A stretch of DNA of 64,000 bases from Nostoc sp. ATCC 53789 (GCF_009873495.1 NZ_CP046703.1:1488001-1552000), one strand, 5' to 3'; counted from the first letter of the stretch, positions 9,599 to 18,036 are shown. Numbers and translations: made by a program. Notes: generated from the sequence alone by a model not told the origin.

Positions 9599-11223
9599 TA
9601 TTCTTTCTGAATCTTAATTTCTGAATCTTCACTCGCTGTCCGGTGATTATCAACCCATTCTTCCGATGGATCTACTTGTACAGAACTGGCTAGTTGAAGT
9701 TGATTGGTGCGACGGCTAGACCAAAAAGCACCTGCAATGAAAGCGATCGCAGTTAATCCTGCTCCTGCTCCCAGTAGCCACAGTGGTGCTGGCTCTGTTT
9801 TCGTCTGTACAGGGGTTTCTGGGTGTTCGTCTACTTTTGGCTTAGTGTCGCCACGTAAAGACTGAGCATAAAGCTGAGGCGATCGCACTGTTACGATCAA
9901 ATCATCCTCGAATAAGCCAGTTTTGACCTCAACCATATCCCCAGAGGTTCGACCTAAAGTAACTTCAACAGGCTGATAGGCGTTGCCATTTTGTACATAA
10001 ACCTGTTTTTTGCCATTAGCTTCAACTACAGCCGCGCTCTTAATTGCTAATATGCCTGATGATGTTTGGTTTGTAACAACTTCTAATTCTGCAAACATTC
10101 CTGGTTTTAGCACTCCACCAGAATTTTCCAGTTCAGCTTGCACTGGTACGACTCGCGTTTCCCCTTCCACAACAGAACCAATTCGGGTAATTCGTCCGAT
10201 GAAGGTACGATTAGGTATGGAAGCAACTTTGACCCTTACTTGTTGACCACTTCTTACCTGATTCAAATCTTTTTCATAAATATTCGCGGTGGCAAAAACG
10301 CGACTGTCATCAATAATTCTCATCAACTTCCCACCCGCATCTTCAAATGATTGACCTAGGGTAACTTCCCGATCGGCAACTTTGCCGGAAATTGGAGATG
10401 TTACGGTAACAAGTCCTTGAGCATTGGCGCGGGTTCCTAATTGAGAAAGCCGAGTTTGATAAATACTATTACTTAGTTGAATACGAGATTTTGCTATCTG
10501 AACGGCTGAATCAGCGCGTTTTAGCTGATTTTCTGCCTCGATAACATCACGACGACTGGCGGCTTTCGCAAGGTCGGCTTTGGCTTGAGCTAACTGAGTT
10601 TCCGATTCAAGAGCGTTACGACGTGGTAAAGCGCCAGCATTAACTAACCGTTGATCTTGGTTAAACTTTTCTTGAGCAAAAGCCACTTGGCTTTGTGCTT
10701 GAGCGATTTCAGCTACGGCTATTTGTTGATAGCGATCGCTATTTTGTTGAGCTAGCCTTAAATCTGCCTGCGCTTGCTGTAAATCAGCCTGGCCTTGGGC
10801 AAGTTTTTCCTGGGAGTTAACCCGCATTTCCACCAATTCAGGGCTGGATATAACGGCAACTGGTTGACCTTTTTTCACCATGACACCAGGTTCCACCAAT
10901 AACTCAACGACTTTCGCTTGAGAAATTGGTGTATTTACTTCCACTTTTTGGCTGGGTAGAGTTTCAATCTGTCCAGTAGTTTTAATACCAACAGCTAGCT
11001 GCTGGCGTTTGACAGGTTCAACTTTAATTCCTAGCCGTTTGGCTGTTTGGGCATCAACTTGAATAGAGCTACTAGCGCCAGTTGCTTCACTTCCTCCTTG
11101 AAACTCATTTCCGTGTCCGGTGTGAGCCAAAACAACTGCGGGACTAGCAAGTAACAAAACACTGAACAGTGTCCCAGAAACACAGAGGATAGCTGTAAGT
11201 GGTTGGGAATAGGAGTTAGGCAT
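9598..11223 (-). CDS. RND periplasmic adaptor (membrane fusion protein, CusB/CzcB type)
   Basis: The best start is the ATG at 11223, because a signal-type N-terminus (LTAILCVSGTLFSVLLLASP) follows at once. An upstream GTG at 11376 would add 51 unlikely residues and would run over the operator. The 541-residue protein shows the adaptor order: barrel-sandwich half (VELLVEPGVMVKKGQPVAV), a long Gln/Ala-rich coiled-coil hairpin, second lipoyl half (VTSPISGKVADREVTLG), beta-barrel, and a membrane-proximal domain. Unusually, a predicted TM helix (LWLLGAGAGLTAIAFIAGAFW) follows near residue 500. The short HTGHG motif after the signal could bind metal. First gene of the efflux operon, overlapping the pump gene. 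Confidence 0.9.
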   Translation of the reverse strand: MPNSYSQPLTAILCVSGTLFSVLLLASPAVVLAHTGHGNEFQGGSEATGASSSIQVDAQTAKRLGIKVEPVKRQQLAVGIKTTGQIETLPSQKVEVNTPISQAKVVELLVEPGVMVKKGQPVAVISSPELVEMRVNSQEKLAQGQADLQQAQADLRLAQQNSDRYQQIAVAEIAQAQSQVAFAQEKFNQDQRLVNAGALPRRNALESETQLAQAKADLAKAASRRDVIEAENQLKRADSAVQIAKSRIQLSNSIYQTRLSQLGTRANAQGLVTVTSPISGKVADREVTLGQSFEDAGGKLMRIIDDSRVFATANIYEKDLNQVRSGQQVRVKVASIPNRTFIGRITRIGSVVEGETRVVPVQAELENSGGVLKPGMFAELEVVTNQTSSGILAIKSAAVVEANGKKQVYVQNGNAYQPVEVTLGRTSGDMVEVKTGLFEDDLIVTVRSPQLYAQSLRGDTKPKVDEHPETPVQTKTEPAPLWLLGAGAGLTAIAFIAGAFWSSRRTNQLQLASSVQVDPSEEWVDNHRTASEDSEIKIQKE

Positions 11224-11300
11224 TGCTATCAAAAGTCTTTGGATACAGAGGCAGAGAAAATACAGTGGTTCGGTCTCACTACCCAGTCTTCCATTGAGAA

Positions 11301-11317
11301 ATGAAATTAGGATGAAA
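11301..11317 (-). promoter_or_regulatory. direct-repeat operator upstream of efflux operon
   Basis: On the minus strand the site reads TTTCATCCTAATTTCAT: two TTTCAT half-sites 11 bp apart, one helical turn. It lies 78 bp upstream of the adaptor start. An identical site lies upstream of the DUF305 gene at 12434. Spacing and form fit an OmpR-type regulator binding as a head-to-tail dimer. I recall a TTTCAT-N5-TTTCAT type box for the Synechocystis CopR regulator, which fits but was not looked up. Confidence 0.75.
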
Positions 11318-11432
11318 TTAGGCTGCGTAGGCGTAACCCATTGTAGACATCGCTCCTGAAATAACCAAACACCCACCCCAAATTCTCAACTGCAAATACA
11401 TATTGGTTACTTGCAGATTCACACAGATACTT

Positions 11433-11632
11433 AGAGGATGTCTGAAAAGTATCAAATATTTGTTGATCCCCCCTAACCCCCCTTAAAAAAGGGGGGAATA
11501 AGAGTCTTAAAGTCCCCCTTTTTAAGGGGAGCCACTGCGGTCTTGGGGTCTCCCCAAGTGGAGCATGTGGCGTGGATTTAGGCGGATCTCCAAGTGTTAC
11601 GTGTATACAACAAAACTTTTCAGACATCCTCT
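11433..11632. mobile_element. MITE-like element, 200 bp with 18-bp inverted ends
   Basis: The ends AGAGGATGTCTGAAAAGT (11433-11450) and its exact reverse complement (11615-11632) frame 200 bp without a gene. The interior has a C6/G6 hairpin (CCCCCCTTAAAAAAGGGGGG) and a second hairpin. No transposase is encoded, so it would need one in trans. No clear target duplication was found. It lies upstream of the efflux-operon operator. Confidence 0.7.
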
Positions 11633-11677
11633 TATAAAACCGCCGCAAAAACCACATTACGAATTACGAACTACGAA

Positions 11678-12376
11678 TTACTTGTTGTACCAAGCTTTCC
11701 GCCACTGTTGCATTTCTTTAATTTCTATCTCTTGGGCTTTAACAATTTCTTGGGCTAATTTCTTAATTTCAGGGCGCTTAGACTTACTTAAGGCATCTTG
11801 AGCCATTGTTACAGCCCCTTCATGGTGAGGAATCATCGCATTGATAAAGCGCAAATCAAACTCAGCATCGGCTGCACCTAAATCTTGACTCATCATCATA
11901 GTTTTCATTTGATCAGACGACATTTCCATCATGTGGCTCATTTGACTGTTGTAAGCCATTGGTTTATCTCCCGCCTTGGGATACCAAGCTTGTCGCCACT
12001 GCTTCATCTGAGTGATTTCTTGGTTTTGCGATTTGATGATATTGTCTGCTAGTTTTTTGATTTCAGGACGTTTTGATTTCACCTGTGCTTCTTTCGCCAT
12101 TTCCACCGCCCCTTGATGGTGCGGTATCATAGCATCGATAAATCGTAAATCAAAATTAGCATCGGCTGGGCCTAAATCCATTCCCATGCTGTGATTCATC
12201 ATGCCACCACCGTGGTTCATCATCTGCTTGTCGTTAGCATTGGTGGCGGTTTCCTTTGTTGCTTGGGTTTGGTTCTGGGAAGCAGTACTAGTACAACCTG
12301 TCATTAACGCATTGGCTGAAGCGATCGCAGTCAAGGTTAACGCCAAAAAGCCATTCCTCAAAGATAGCAGTTGCAT
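11678..12376 (-). CDS. lipoprotein with two DUF305 domains (CopM-like)
   Basis: The start at 12376 is preferred because GAGGTGAG lies just upstream; a GTG three codons earlier is possible. The lipoprotein signal ends LMTGC. Two DUF305 units follow: about residues 65-130 (FDLRFIDAMIPHHQGAVEMA) and about 165-230 (FDLRFINAMIPHHEGAVTMA). Each has the MIPHH motif and ends with an EI..MKQWR or EI..MQQWR segment. The linker is extremely rich in Met and His (SHMMEMSSDQMKTMMMS). DUF305 proteins such as Synechocystis CopM bind copper in the periplasm or outside the cell. It has its own promoter region with the shared operator at 12434-12450. A periplasmic metal-buffer role is likely; copper is the leading candidate. 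Confidence 0.88.
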   Translation of the reverse strand: MQLLSLRNGFLALTLTAIASANALMTGCTSTASQNQTQATKETATNANDKQMMNHGGGMMNHSMGMDLGPADANFDLRFIDAMIPHHQGAVEMAKEAQVKSKRPEIKKLADNIIKSQNQEITQMKQWRQAWYPKAGDKPMAYNSQMSHMMEMSSDQMKTMMMSQDLGAADAEFDLRFINAMIPHHEGAVTMAQDALSKSKRPEIKKLAQEIVKAQEIEIKEMQQWRKAWYNK

Positions 12377-12433
12377 AAGTCTCACCTCATAATTTCCTAA
12401 TTCTATATTTACTTATTAGCTTGGCAGCCAGAA

Positions 12434-12450
12434 ATGAAATTAGGATGAAA
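12434..12450 (-). promoter_or_regulatory. direct-repeat operator upstream of DUF305 gene
   Basis: The same 17 bp as at 11301-11317 occurs in the same orientation, starting 58 bp upstream of the ATG at 12376. A possible -10, TATAGAAT, lies between the site and the gene. Two identical copies in a 1.1-kb interval, each before a metal-handling gene, argue strongly for a common regulator. Confidence 0.75.
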
Positions 12451-12484
12451 TGTAACTTTTTAAATAAGTCCAGTATCTTGTTGT

Positions 12485-14707
12485 TTATTTATCACTCAAA
12501 ATTGTGTAAGCATCATTAACTAAGTGCATTTTTTCTTGTGCTTGTTTGAGCAATTGCGGCTGATTCACAAACAAATCTGGATGCCATTTTTTTACTAAAG
12601 TTCGATAAGCCTGCTTTACCTCAGCCTGAGAAGCATTTGTTTGCAATCCTAAAATGCCGTAGGCGCGAGTAATCTTATCTTTTTCCGTTTGGGCTTTTGG
12701 TTGGCTGGGTGCTTTATTGCTTTGAGTTGTATTTTGCTGTTTGCTAGTTTGGGAACCAGGCGATCGCATCTCTGCTTTCATCCGCGCTATTTCCTCATTG
12801 AGTTCCCAATCACGAAATTTCGCCTCTACCTCTTCGGGAGGCGGAGACGGAGAAGCTTTTGGCGATGGTAGTGGAGAAACAGATTCTACCCTTGTGCTAG
12901 TATTCTTAGCAGTATTTTCCTGTTTTTGCTTAATAACAGGATCTTTTTCAGGGGAAAGTTTAACTCTTTCTGGCTGTGGTGAATATTTTCTATTGGTATT
13001 TGTGTATTTTGGTATTTCTTTATAAGGTTGATAATTTGAGAGTATTTTGACTTTTTCTAATTCTCGTAGCAACTGATTAAAACCATTTTGTAATTGCTGC
13101 AAACTTTCACGTTTATTAGTAATTTCTCCTGGTTCTTTGCTGAATTGAAAGCACATTACTTTTTCAGCTTGCCGTTCATATTCAGTTAAAATAGATAACC
13201 CTTGACTACTGAAGCCAGATAAGTAATCTTCAATTGCAGTTATACAAAGTTTAGCAACTTCCTGATGATAAGATTCCTTTGCTAATTGATCATCTTGTTT
13301 TTGGATATTCTTGTTTAGCAAATAAGAAATACTCCCGACGACAGCAGCGCCAACTGGGCCGCCTAATAACCAACCGATACCACCACCAACAGCGATGGAA
13401 CCAGGTTCACTCAAATCGTCATTATTGTTTGGCTTTGGGGGTAGTATTACTTGTGGTTCGCTAGGAAAGAGAATTAATAAATCTTGCGGTCGTTCTTCTT
13501 GGAAAAACTCGTAAGCTTGATAAAGCCATTTCACAGCAGATAATTGTAATTGATTCAGGTCTTTTTTAAGAATATTTGTTTGCCAATCTTTAAATTTATT
13601 TTCTGCCAATGCAACTGCCGCATCAGCTTGATATTTTGTAAGTAGCTTGGGTAATTCTAGCCAATCGCGTAATTCTCCGATGCTGGTAGTGAAACCTTTA
13701 TAAATTAAGTTAGCTGCTTTTTGCTTAATTTCAATTTTACTATTTTGTTTATCATCAAAAGATTTTATTTCAATAGCAATCGGGTCAATTTTAGCTTTTA
13801 ATGATAGTTGGATTTGAGAAGCGATCGCTTCCACTCTTGGCAAACGCACACTACCACGATCTGGTTGCAAAATCCCCACAATATTTTGCAAAGCTGTTTC
13901 AAAAGCTGCTAACCCGCTACTATTGGCAGCCGCAACATCACCTTTTAATCTAGCTCTTAAAGCAGGTAAAGCATCAACACGATATAAATTACTAAAACCT
14001 GGAGGTAATTCGGCTCGAAAGCTTTCTGCGACAAACAGCAAGCGATTTTGAACTTGTTTTTGCTCGTCGGGTTCGAGTAAGTTCAGAAAATTAGCAACAA
14101 ATATAACTGTTTTAATACCACGATCTAATAGCCAATCTCGCAAATTTTCTCGTTCACCTAAAGTCATTAACTTCCGTGCATCTAATAATTGAATAACTAA
14201 ATCTGCACCTAAAAGTTGTTCTCGAACTAAATTATCTTGTTCATCTCTATCATTAGTTCCTGGTAAATCAAGAAATTCTACTCCCGTTTCCAAGAAGGGA
14301 TGCGGGCAAAAAACTTCCACAGATGCTACATCTTTTCGCATCTGCCTATTGCCATCAAGAATTGCAAATTGCTGTAAAATTTCTGTACCACTGCGATAGA
14401 TTTCTGTGCCATTTAGCAACATGATGCGAGTTCGCACATCAGAGCCATACTTGACAGCAATCGATGCGCCTGTAGTGGGGATTAAATCAATTGGTAAGGT
14501 GCGATTCCCTAGCATGGCATTCAGTAAGGTAGACTTGCCATGATTAAAGGGGCCAAATACCGCAATGCGGAAGCTAGGATTAACTAGATGATTGCAAATG
14601 GTAATTATATCTTGATGCAATTGTGATTTGCGTTCTAAATTCAGTAATGCGGATGCAGATTTGAGAGAATCTGCTAAATCCTTATAACCTTCATATTGTT
14701 GTTGCAT
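12485..14707 (-). CDS. dynamin-family GTPase with C-terminal DnaJ domain
   Basis: The 740-residue protein has an N-terminal dynamin GTPase: P-loop FGPFNHGKST (Lys58), Thr79 in the switch I region, G3 DLPGTND (147-153) and a G4-like VANF. A helical region follows, with a Gly/Ala-rich hydrophobic segment (IAVGGGIGWLLGGPVG, residues about 440-465) that resembles a membrane-inserting paddle. Next come a Pro/Ser/Lys-rich linker and a J domain (about 675-740) with the HPD triad at 709-711. The J domain should stimulate an Hsp70 (DnaK). It lies 480 bp downstream of BDLP on the same strand. Fusion of a dynamin to a J domain suggests chaperone-driven disassembly or recycling of the dynamin coat (inference). 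Confidence 0.88.
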   Translation of the reverse strand: MQQQYEGYKDLADSLKSASALLNLERKSQLHQDIITICNHLVNPSFRIAVFGPFNHGKSTLLNAMLGNRTLPIDLIPTTGASIAVKYGSDVRTRIMLLNGTEIYRSGTEILQQFAILDGNRQMRKDVASVEVFCPHPFLETGVEFLDLPGTNDRDEQDNLVREQLLGADLVIQLLDARKLMTLGERENLRDWLLDRGIKTVIFVANFLNLLEPDEQKQVQNRLLFVAESFRAELPPGFSNLYRVDALPALRARLKGDVAAANSSGLAAFETALQNIVGILQPDRGSVRLPRVEAIASQIQLSLKAKIDPIAIEIKSFDDKQNSKIEIKQKAANLIYKGFTTSIGELRDWLELPKLLTKYQADAAVALAENKFKDWQTNILKKDLNQLQLSAVKWLYQAYEFFQEERPQDLLILFPSEPQVILPPKPNNNDDLSEPGSIAVGGGIGWLLGGPVGAAVVGSISYLLNKNIQKQDDQLAKESYHQEVAKLCITAIEDYLSGFSSQGLSILTEYERQAEKVMCFQFSKEPGEITNKRESLQQLQNGFNQLLRELEKVKILSNYQPYKEIPKYTNTNRKYSPQPERVKLSPEKDPVIKQKQENTAKNTSTRVESVSPLPSPKASPSPPPEEVEAKFRDWELNEEIARMKAEMRSPGSQTSKQQNTTQSNKAPSQPKAQTEKDKITRAYGILGLQTNASQAEVKQAYRTLVKKWHPDLFVNQPQLLKQAQEKMHLVNDAYTILSDK

Positions 14708-14812
14708 AGTTATTTGTTCTCAGGCTCCACGTGGTAATACAAATCATTAGGGCTACTGTCTCACATTATTAAGTAGTTAAGCATAATTCAACATCCAATA
14801 AAATCCTAGATC

Positions 14813-14870
14813 GTAGTGAGTAATTAATCGCTGATAGTAAACGTTATTAGGACTAAAGCCTTTACTACAA
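14813..14870 (+). repeat. palindromic repeat of GTAGTGAGCGAT type, copy 2
   Basis: A diverged relative of the element at 972-1035, with GTAGTGAG and TTTACTACAAC ends and an inner GGACTAAAG. It lies in the 480-bp gap between the two dynamin genes. Confidence 0.6.
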
Positions 14871-14906
14871 CAATCTTAAATGAGTGGTGAAAATAAATCT
14901 ATTATT

Positions 14907-15106
14907 CTTCTCTCTGCGCTCTCTGCGTCTCTGCGGTTAATTTATTTTTACAAATGATTTAGGACTGCTATACAAACTTTAATTTATTTACGTTTAGCTA
15001 CTTATACTTCAATACAGTTCAGTTAATGCTAAAAATCTTTGTCAAAGTTTGTTTTTTTTACTAACCGCAGAGGCGCAGAGAACACAGAGAGAAGAAAGAG
15101 ATGCTT
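14907..15106. repeat. inverted pair of TTCTCTCTGCG repeats
   Basis: A C/T-rich repeat near 14907-14942 (containing CTCTGCGTCTCTGCGGTTAA) reappears reverse-complemented near 15062-15106 (containing AACCGCAGAGGCGCAGAG). Between them is A/T-rich sequence. This is a common intergenic repeat of Nostoc; related copies occur at 5907-5938 and 47670-47790. Confidence 0.6.
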
Positions 15107-15132
15107 AACTGAACCGTATTGATTTATATTTA

Positions 15133-15151
15133 TGGGAGGTAGAGCCTCCCA
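15133..15151 (-). terminator. hairpin downstream of BDLP gene
   Basis: TGGGAGG and CCTCCCA form a perfect 7-bp stem around five bases, about 37 bp after the BDLP stop codon. The following sequence is A/T-rich but lacks a pure T run, so termination strength is uncertain. Confidence 0.5.
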
Positions 15152-15187
15152 ATAGCCATTCTATGCTAGAAGCTGGGAACAGATGTG

Positions 15188-17269
15188 TTAGCTATAGTAG
15201 GCTAATAAATTGCTATAGGCTGCCTCTATTTTTTGCAACTGGGCTATTACATCTTCCTGTAAGTTTTTTAAGCGATTGAACTCACCCTCACGATTGATTT
15301 CGCGGGTTTGTTTCTGTTTAACTAAATTATCTAATTCAGATTTGCGAGAGACAATATCATCGTTGATCCGTTTACTCACTTCTCTTTCGTAAGAATCAAA
15401 ACACTCTTTCACGGCATTATATACAACCTGAGATTGCTCATGTGCTACTTGAGGTAGATGTTTAACTAACTCTTTCTTTGCCGTTTTAACTAACTCTTTA
15501 CGGGCTTGATCTGCTTGCAAAAAGCCTACTCCCAAACCTAGTAATGCAAATCCGATTGGGCCAAGCAAAACCCCTGTCACTGCTGTAATTATCCCGCCAA
15601 TGCCAATTACAGTGAAGTAGTTTAACAAGATATTTTTCCAATCAAATCCAGCCCCGGCTAGTGCGAAACCAGCAAGATTTCCTTTAGACAGTGATAACAA
15701 TCCCATTGCCCATTTTGCCCAACCGGGAGAGTTATCTTCTTCAGCAGTAGTAGTGGTATGTACCTTTACGTCTTGTCCGGTGAGCTTTTCTGTAATTTGG
15801 TCTGTGATTTGATTGTAAGACGCACCATATTGTGCTGCACTGCGAGAAAGTTCTTTAAAAGCTGCGTTAATATCTTTTTCAGCAGTTAATGTCCAAGCCG
15901 CAGATTTGTCAGTAATATATTGCTCAAAGGCTTTTTGCAGTGCGGTGTTAAATGCTTCTCGTTTACCACTACTGAGAAAATCAAACAAATTTAATTCTGG
16001 CTGATAGCGTAAGAAGTCGTTTTCAAAGGTATTACCTAAGTTTAAAACGTAACTGCGGAAAGATTCAGAAATCGTTCTTGCTTGAGTGTCTCTGGTATTG
16101 ATAATTTCTTTTTGGAATTCATCTCGGATACTTGTGAGTTTGTTAAACTCAGGTTCTACTGAATCAATCCGTTTTTTTAATTCATTTACATCTTGGTCAA
16201 GTAATGGTATGCGTCTTGCAACTGCTTCGCGGGTATGATTGCAGGCTTGTCTTGCTAAGGTTCTCACTTGACGAAGTTCTGCGATCGCACGTTCTCTGGT
16301 AAGAAAAGTATTAAGCGCTTCCATAAACTTCGGAAAGCCAGTCCCATCTAAATCAGCCTGGGGATTCTTTAGCCGTCGTCTGAGTGCTTGAATTGACGAA
16401 AGCTCAAACACGCGTTCGTCATAAATATTCTGACCTTCTACAGTACAATATTCTGCTAAATTCGCGTTAAATACTTGCCGCAATCTATTCTCCGATGCTT
16501 GTAACTCTTCAACATCATCAGGATCAATCAATGATTCCCGCACCTGATCCCAAGCGTTAACTAAGAAGAAAACTGTCAATCCTCTACCTTTGATATAATT
16601 TTCTAGGTAGCGACGCTCACCCAAGGTACAAGGTTGAGAAGCTCTCATCACAAACAAAATTGCATGGCAATTATTTACATAACCCAAAGATAATTCATTT
16701 CGTGCTTCTGTATCGTTCAATCCTGGACTATCAACAATTTCAATTCCCTTTTGTAGTAGCGTTAAAGGATACTCAACTACTGCATAATCAACATCGGGAA
16801 ATGCTTGCTTTTTCTCCTGCTCTAGTTTTTTAGCTTCAGCCGGGTCAATGGTATATTTATATTTAAAATTCTGGAAATCTAGCTGTTGTGGGCTTTTCCC
16901 ATCATTAAAATGAATGGTAACTTTCTTTTCTGGCCCATAGCGTAAAACTGTTAAGACTGCGGTACAAGGGTTAACATCGCTCGGTAATAAGTTTTCACCA
17001 ATCAAAGCGTTAAGAAACGTACTTTTTCCGCGTTTCATATCGCCTAATACCAAAAGGCGAAATACACCTTGGCGGAGGTTTTTACTAGCTATTGTAATAT
17101 CTTCAATATCTCCCTCTAAACTGAGCTTTCCTGATGAAGAATCTCCAGCTAACTCAGCTTGATTAATTGTTTCAGCCAGTTTACTTAAACATACAGACAT
17201 CTCTGATCGCACTTGAGCAACCCGCTCTAAATCTTGGATAAATCTGTCAGTTGCTACCTGATTTGTCAT
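15188..17269 (-). CDS. bacterial dynamin-like protein BDLP
   Basis: The start at 17269 gives MTNQVATDRFIQDLERV and 693 residues, the same length as N. punctiforme BDLP, whose crystal structures define the bacterial dynamin fold. As far as I recall that sequence, the match is nearly complete. Motifs: P-loop GDMKRGKST (76-84, Lys82), Thr103 region, G3 DSPGLND, G4 NAWD. A long four-helix neck and trunk follows, then the paddle with hydrophobic IGIGGIITAVTGVLLGPIGF (about 570-600) that inserts in lipid. BDLP is a GTP-dependent membrane-tubulating protein. The gene for a small coiled-coil membrane protein lies 16 bp upstream, and AAGGTG precedes the ATG. Confidence 0.97.
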   Translation of the reverse strand: MTNQVATDRFIQDLERVAQVRSEMSVCLSKLAETINQAELAGDSSSGKLSLEGDIEDITIASKNLRQGVFRLLVLGDMKRGKSTFLNALIGENLLPSDVNPCTAVLTVLRYGPEKKVTIHFNDGKSPQQLDFQNFKYKYTIDPAEAKKLEQEKKQAFPDVDYAVVEYPLTLLQKGIEIVDSPGLNDTEARNELSLGYVNNCHAILFVMRASQPCTLGERRYLENYIKGRGLTVFFLVNAWDQVRESLIDPDDVEELQASENRLRQVFNANLAEYCTVEGQNIYDERVFELSSIQALRRRLKNPQADLDGTGFPKFMEALNTFLTRERAIAELRQVRTLARQACNHTREAVARRIPLLDQDVNELKKRIDSVEPEFNKLTSIRDEFQKEIINTRDTQARTISESFRSYVLNLGNTFENDFLRYQPELNLFDFLSSGKREAFNTALQKAFEQYITDKSAAWTLTAEKDINAAFKELSRSAAQYGASYNQITDQITEKLTGQDVKVHTTTTAEEDNSPGWAKWAMGLLSLSKGNLAGFALAGAGFDWKNILLNYFTVIGIGGIITAVTGVLLGPIGFALLGLGVGFLQADQARKELVKTAKKELVKHLPQVAHEQSQVVYNAVKECFDSYEREVSKRINDDIVSRKSELDNLVKQKQTREINREGEFNRLKNLQEDVIAQLQKIEAAYSNLLAYYS

Positions 17270-17285
17270 AAAAATTACACCTTTA

Positions 17286-17612
17286 TTAAAGACTGGTTTT
17301 TTTAGATTCCAAAAATAATTTGTAAGACATCCATCCCAGCGCACCAACAATAATAAATCCAGCTAACACTGAGGCTATTCTTACTGCAACTAGTGCTACT
17401 ACACCAAGAGCAAAAAGCTTTCCACCCAGAATCACTTTTTTCATCCAAGGTTTCTGGGAATTTTCTGGCTCATGCTTCACAGTTTGATGAAAAGCCGCAT
17501 CGTTAACATGGAGGTTGGTTTCCATTTCCCGGAGTCGCAATTCAACTTCTCGTTCCCGTAATAAACGTTCCCGGTGTTCAAGTTCTTTTTGGCGATCGCT
17601 CTCAGATGTCAT
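17286..17612 (-). CDS. small coiled-coil membrane protein, partner of BDLP
   Basis: The 108-residue protein has a highly charged N-terminal helix (RQKELEHRERLLREREVELR) that should form a coiled coil. It is followed by two adjacent hydrophobic segments at about residues 62-82 (GGKLFALGVVALVAVRIAS) and 84-100 (LAGFIIVGALGWMSYKL). It lies 16 bp upstream of BDLP in the same direction and is almost certainly in the same transcript. I do not recognise a named family. Its topology would suit a membrane anchor or recruitment factor for the dynamin (inference). Confidence 0.8.
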   Translation of the reverse strand: MTSESDRQKELEHRERLLREREVELRLREMETNLHVNDAAFHQTVKHEPENSQKPWMKKVILGGKLFALGVVALVAVRIASVLAGFIIVGALGWMSYKLFLESKKTSL

Positions 17613-17821
17613 CGGTGTTCATCCCGTTTAAGACAATGAAAAGATGTCAGCATTTACTCATCAATTATGCTGTATCATAACTTACGTAAATATTGGGAAA
17701 CCCCAGTAAAATTACTATTTAATTTTTCATTACCTATTAAATTTATAGAGTTAAGTACCACAAAATGCACCTATTTTCCAGAATCAAGGCGAAGTGCCTA
17801 ACTACTAAGGTGCGATCGCAT

Positions 17822-17963
17822 GATCGTATTGCAATACTTTTCGGTTAAGGGGGAAAGGGGAAAGGGAAAAGGTTTGAATTTTCCTTTACCCATTACCCTT
17901 TAACCTTTCCCCAGACCAAAAGAGAGATTATTGGGTTTAACCGAAAAGTATTGGATCGTATTG
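17822..17963. mobile_element. MITE, 122 bp, with 17-bp inverted ends and 10-bp target duplication
   Basis: The element at 17832-17953 has perfect inverted ends CAATACTTTTCGGTTAA and TTAACCGAAAAGTATTG. It is flanked on both sides by the direct repeat GATCGTATTG (17822-17831 and 17954-17963). The interior is a G-rich stretch and a complementary C-rich stretch, so the whole element can fold into one long hairpin. It encodes nothing. It fills much of the 424-bp gap between 17613 and 18036. Confidence 0.85.
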
Positions 17964-17999
17964 GGCATCTCCAGAAATTAAATATGCGTTACCCAGAAC

Positions 18000-18036
18000 C
18001 CATGTAGAGACGTAGCATTGCTACGTCTCTACATGG
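18000..18036. repeat. 18-bp perfect hairpin abutting a stop codon
   Basis: CATGTAGAGACGTAGCA (18001-18017) and its exact complement (18019-18035) flank one base; C18000 and G18036 extend the stem to 18 bp. It touches the stop codon of the gene at 18037. Hairpins of GTAGAGACG type are scattered in Nostoc genomes. It lacks a T run but could still protect or end the transcript. Confidence 0.7.

Noticed and set aside
11307..11657. 116-codon minus-strand frame in the efflux upstream region
   Set aside because: It is the translation of the 200-bp MITE and its hairpins, and overlaps the operator.
13279..13464. Plus-strand frames opposite the dynamin genes
   Set aside because: They are shadows of the strongly supported minus-strand dynamin coding sequence.
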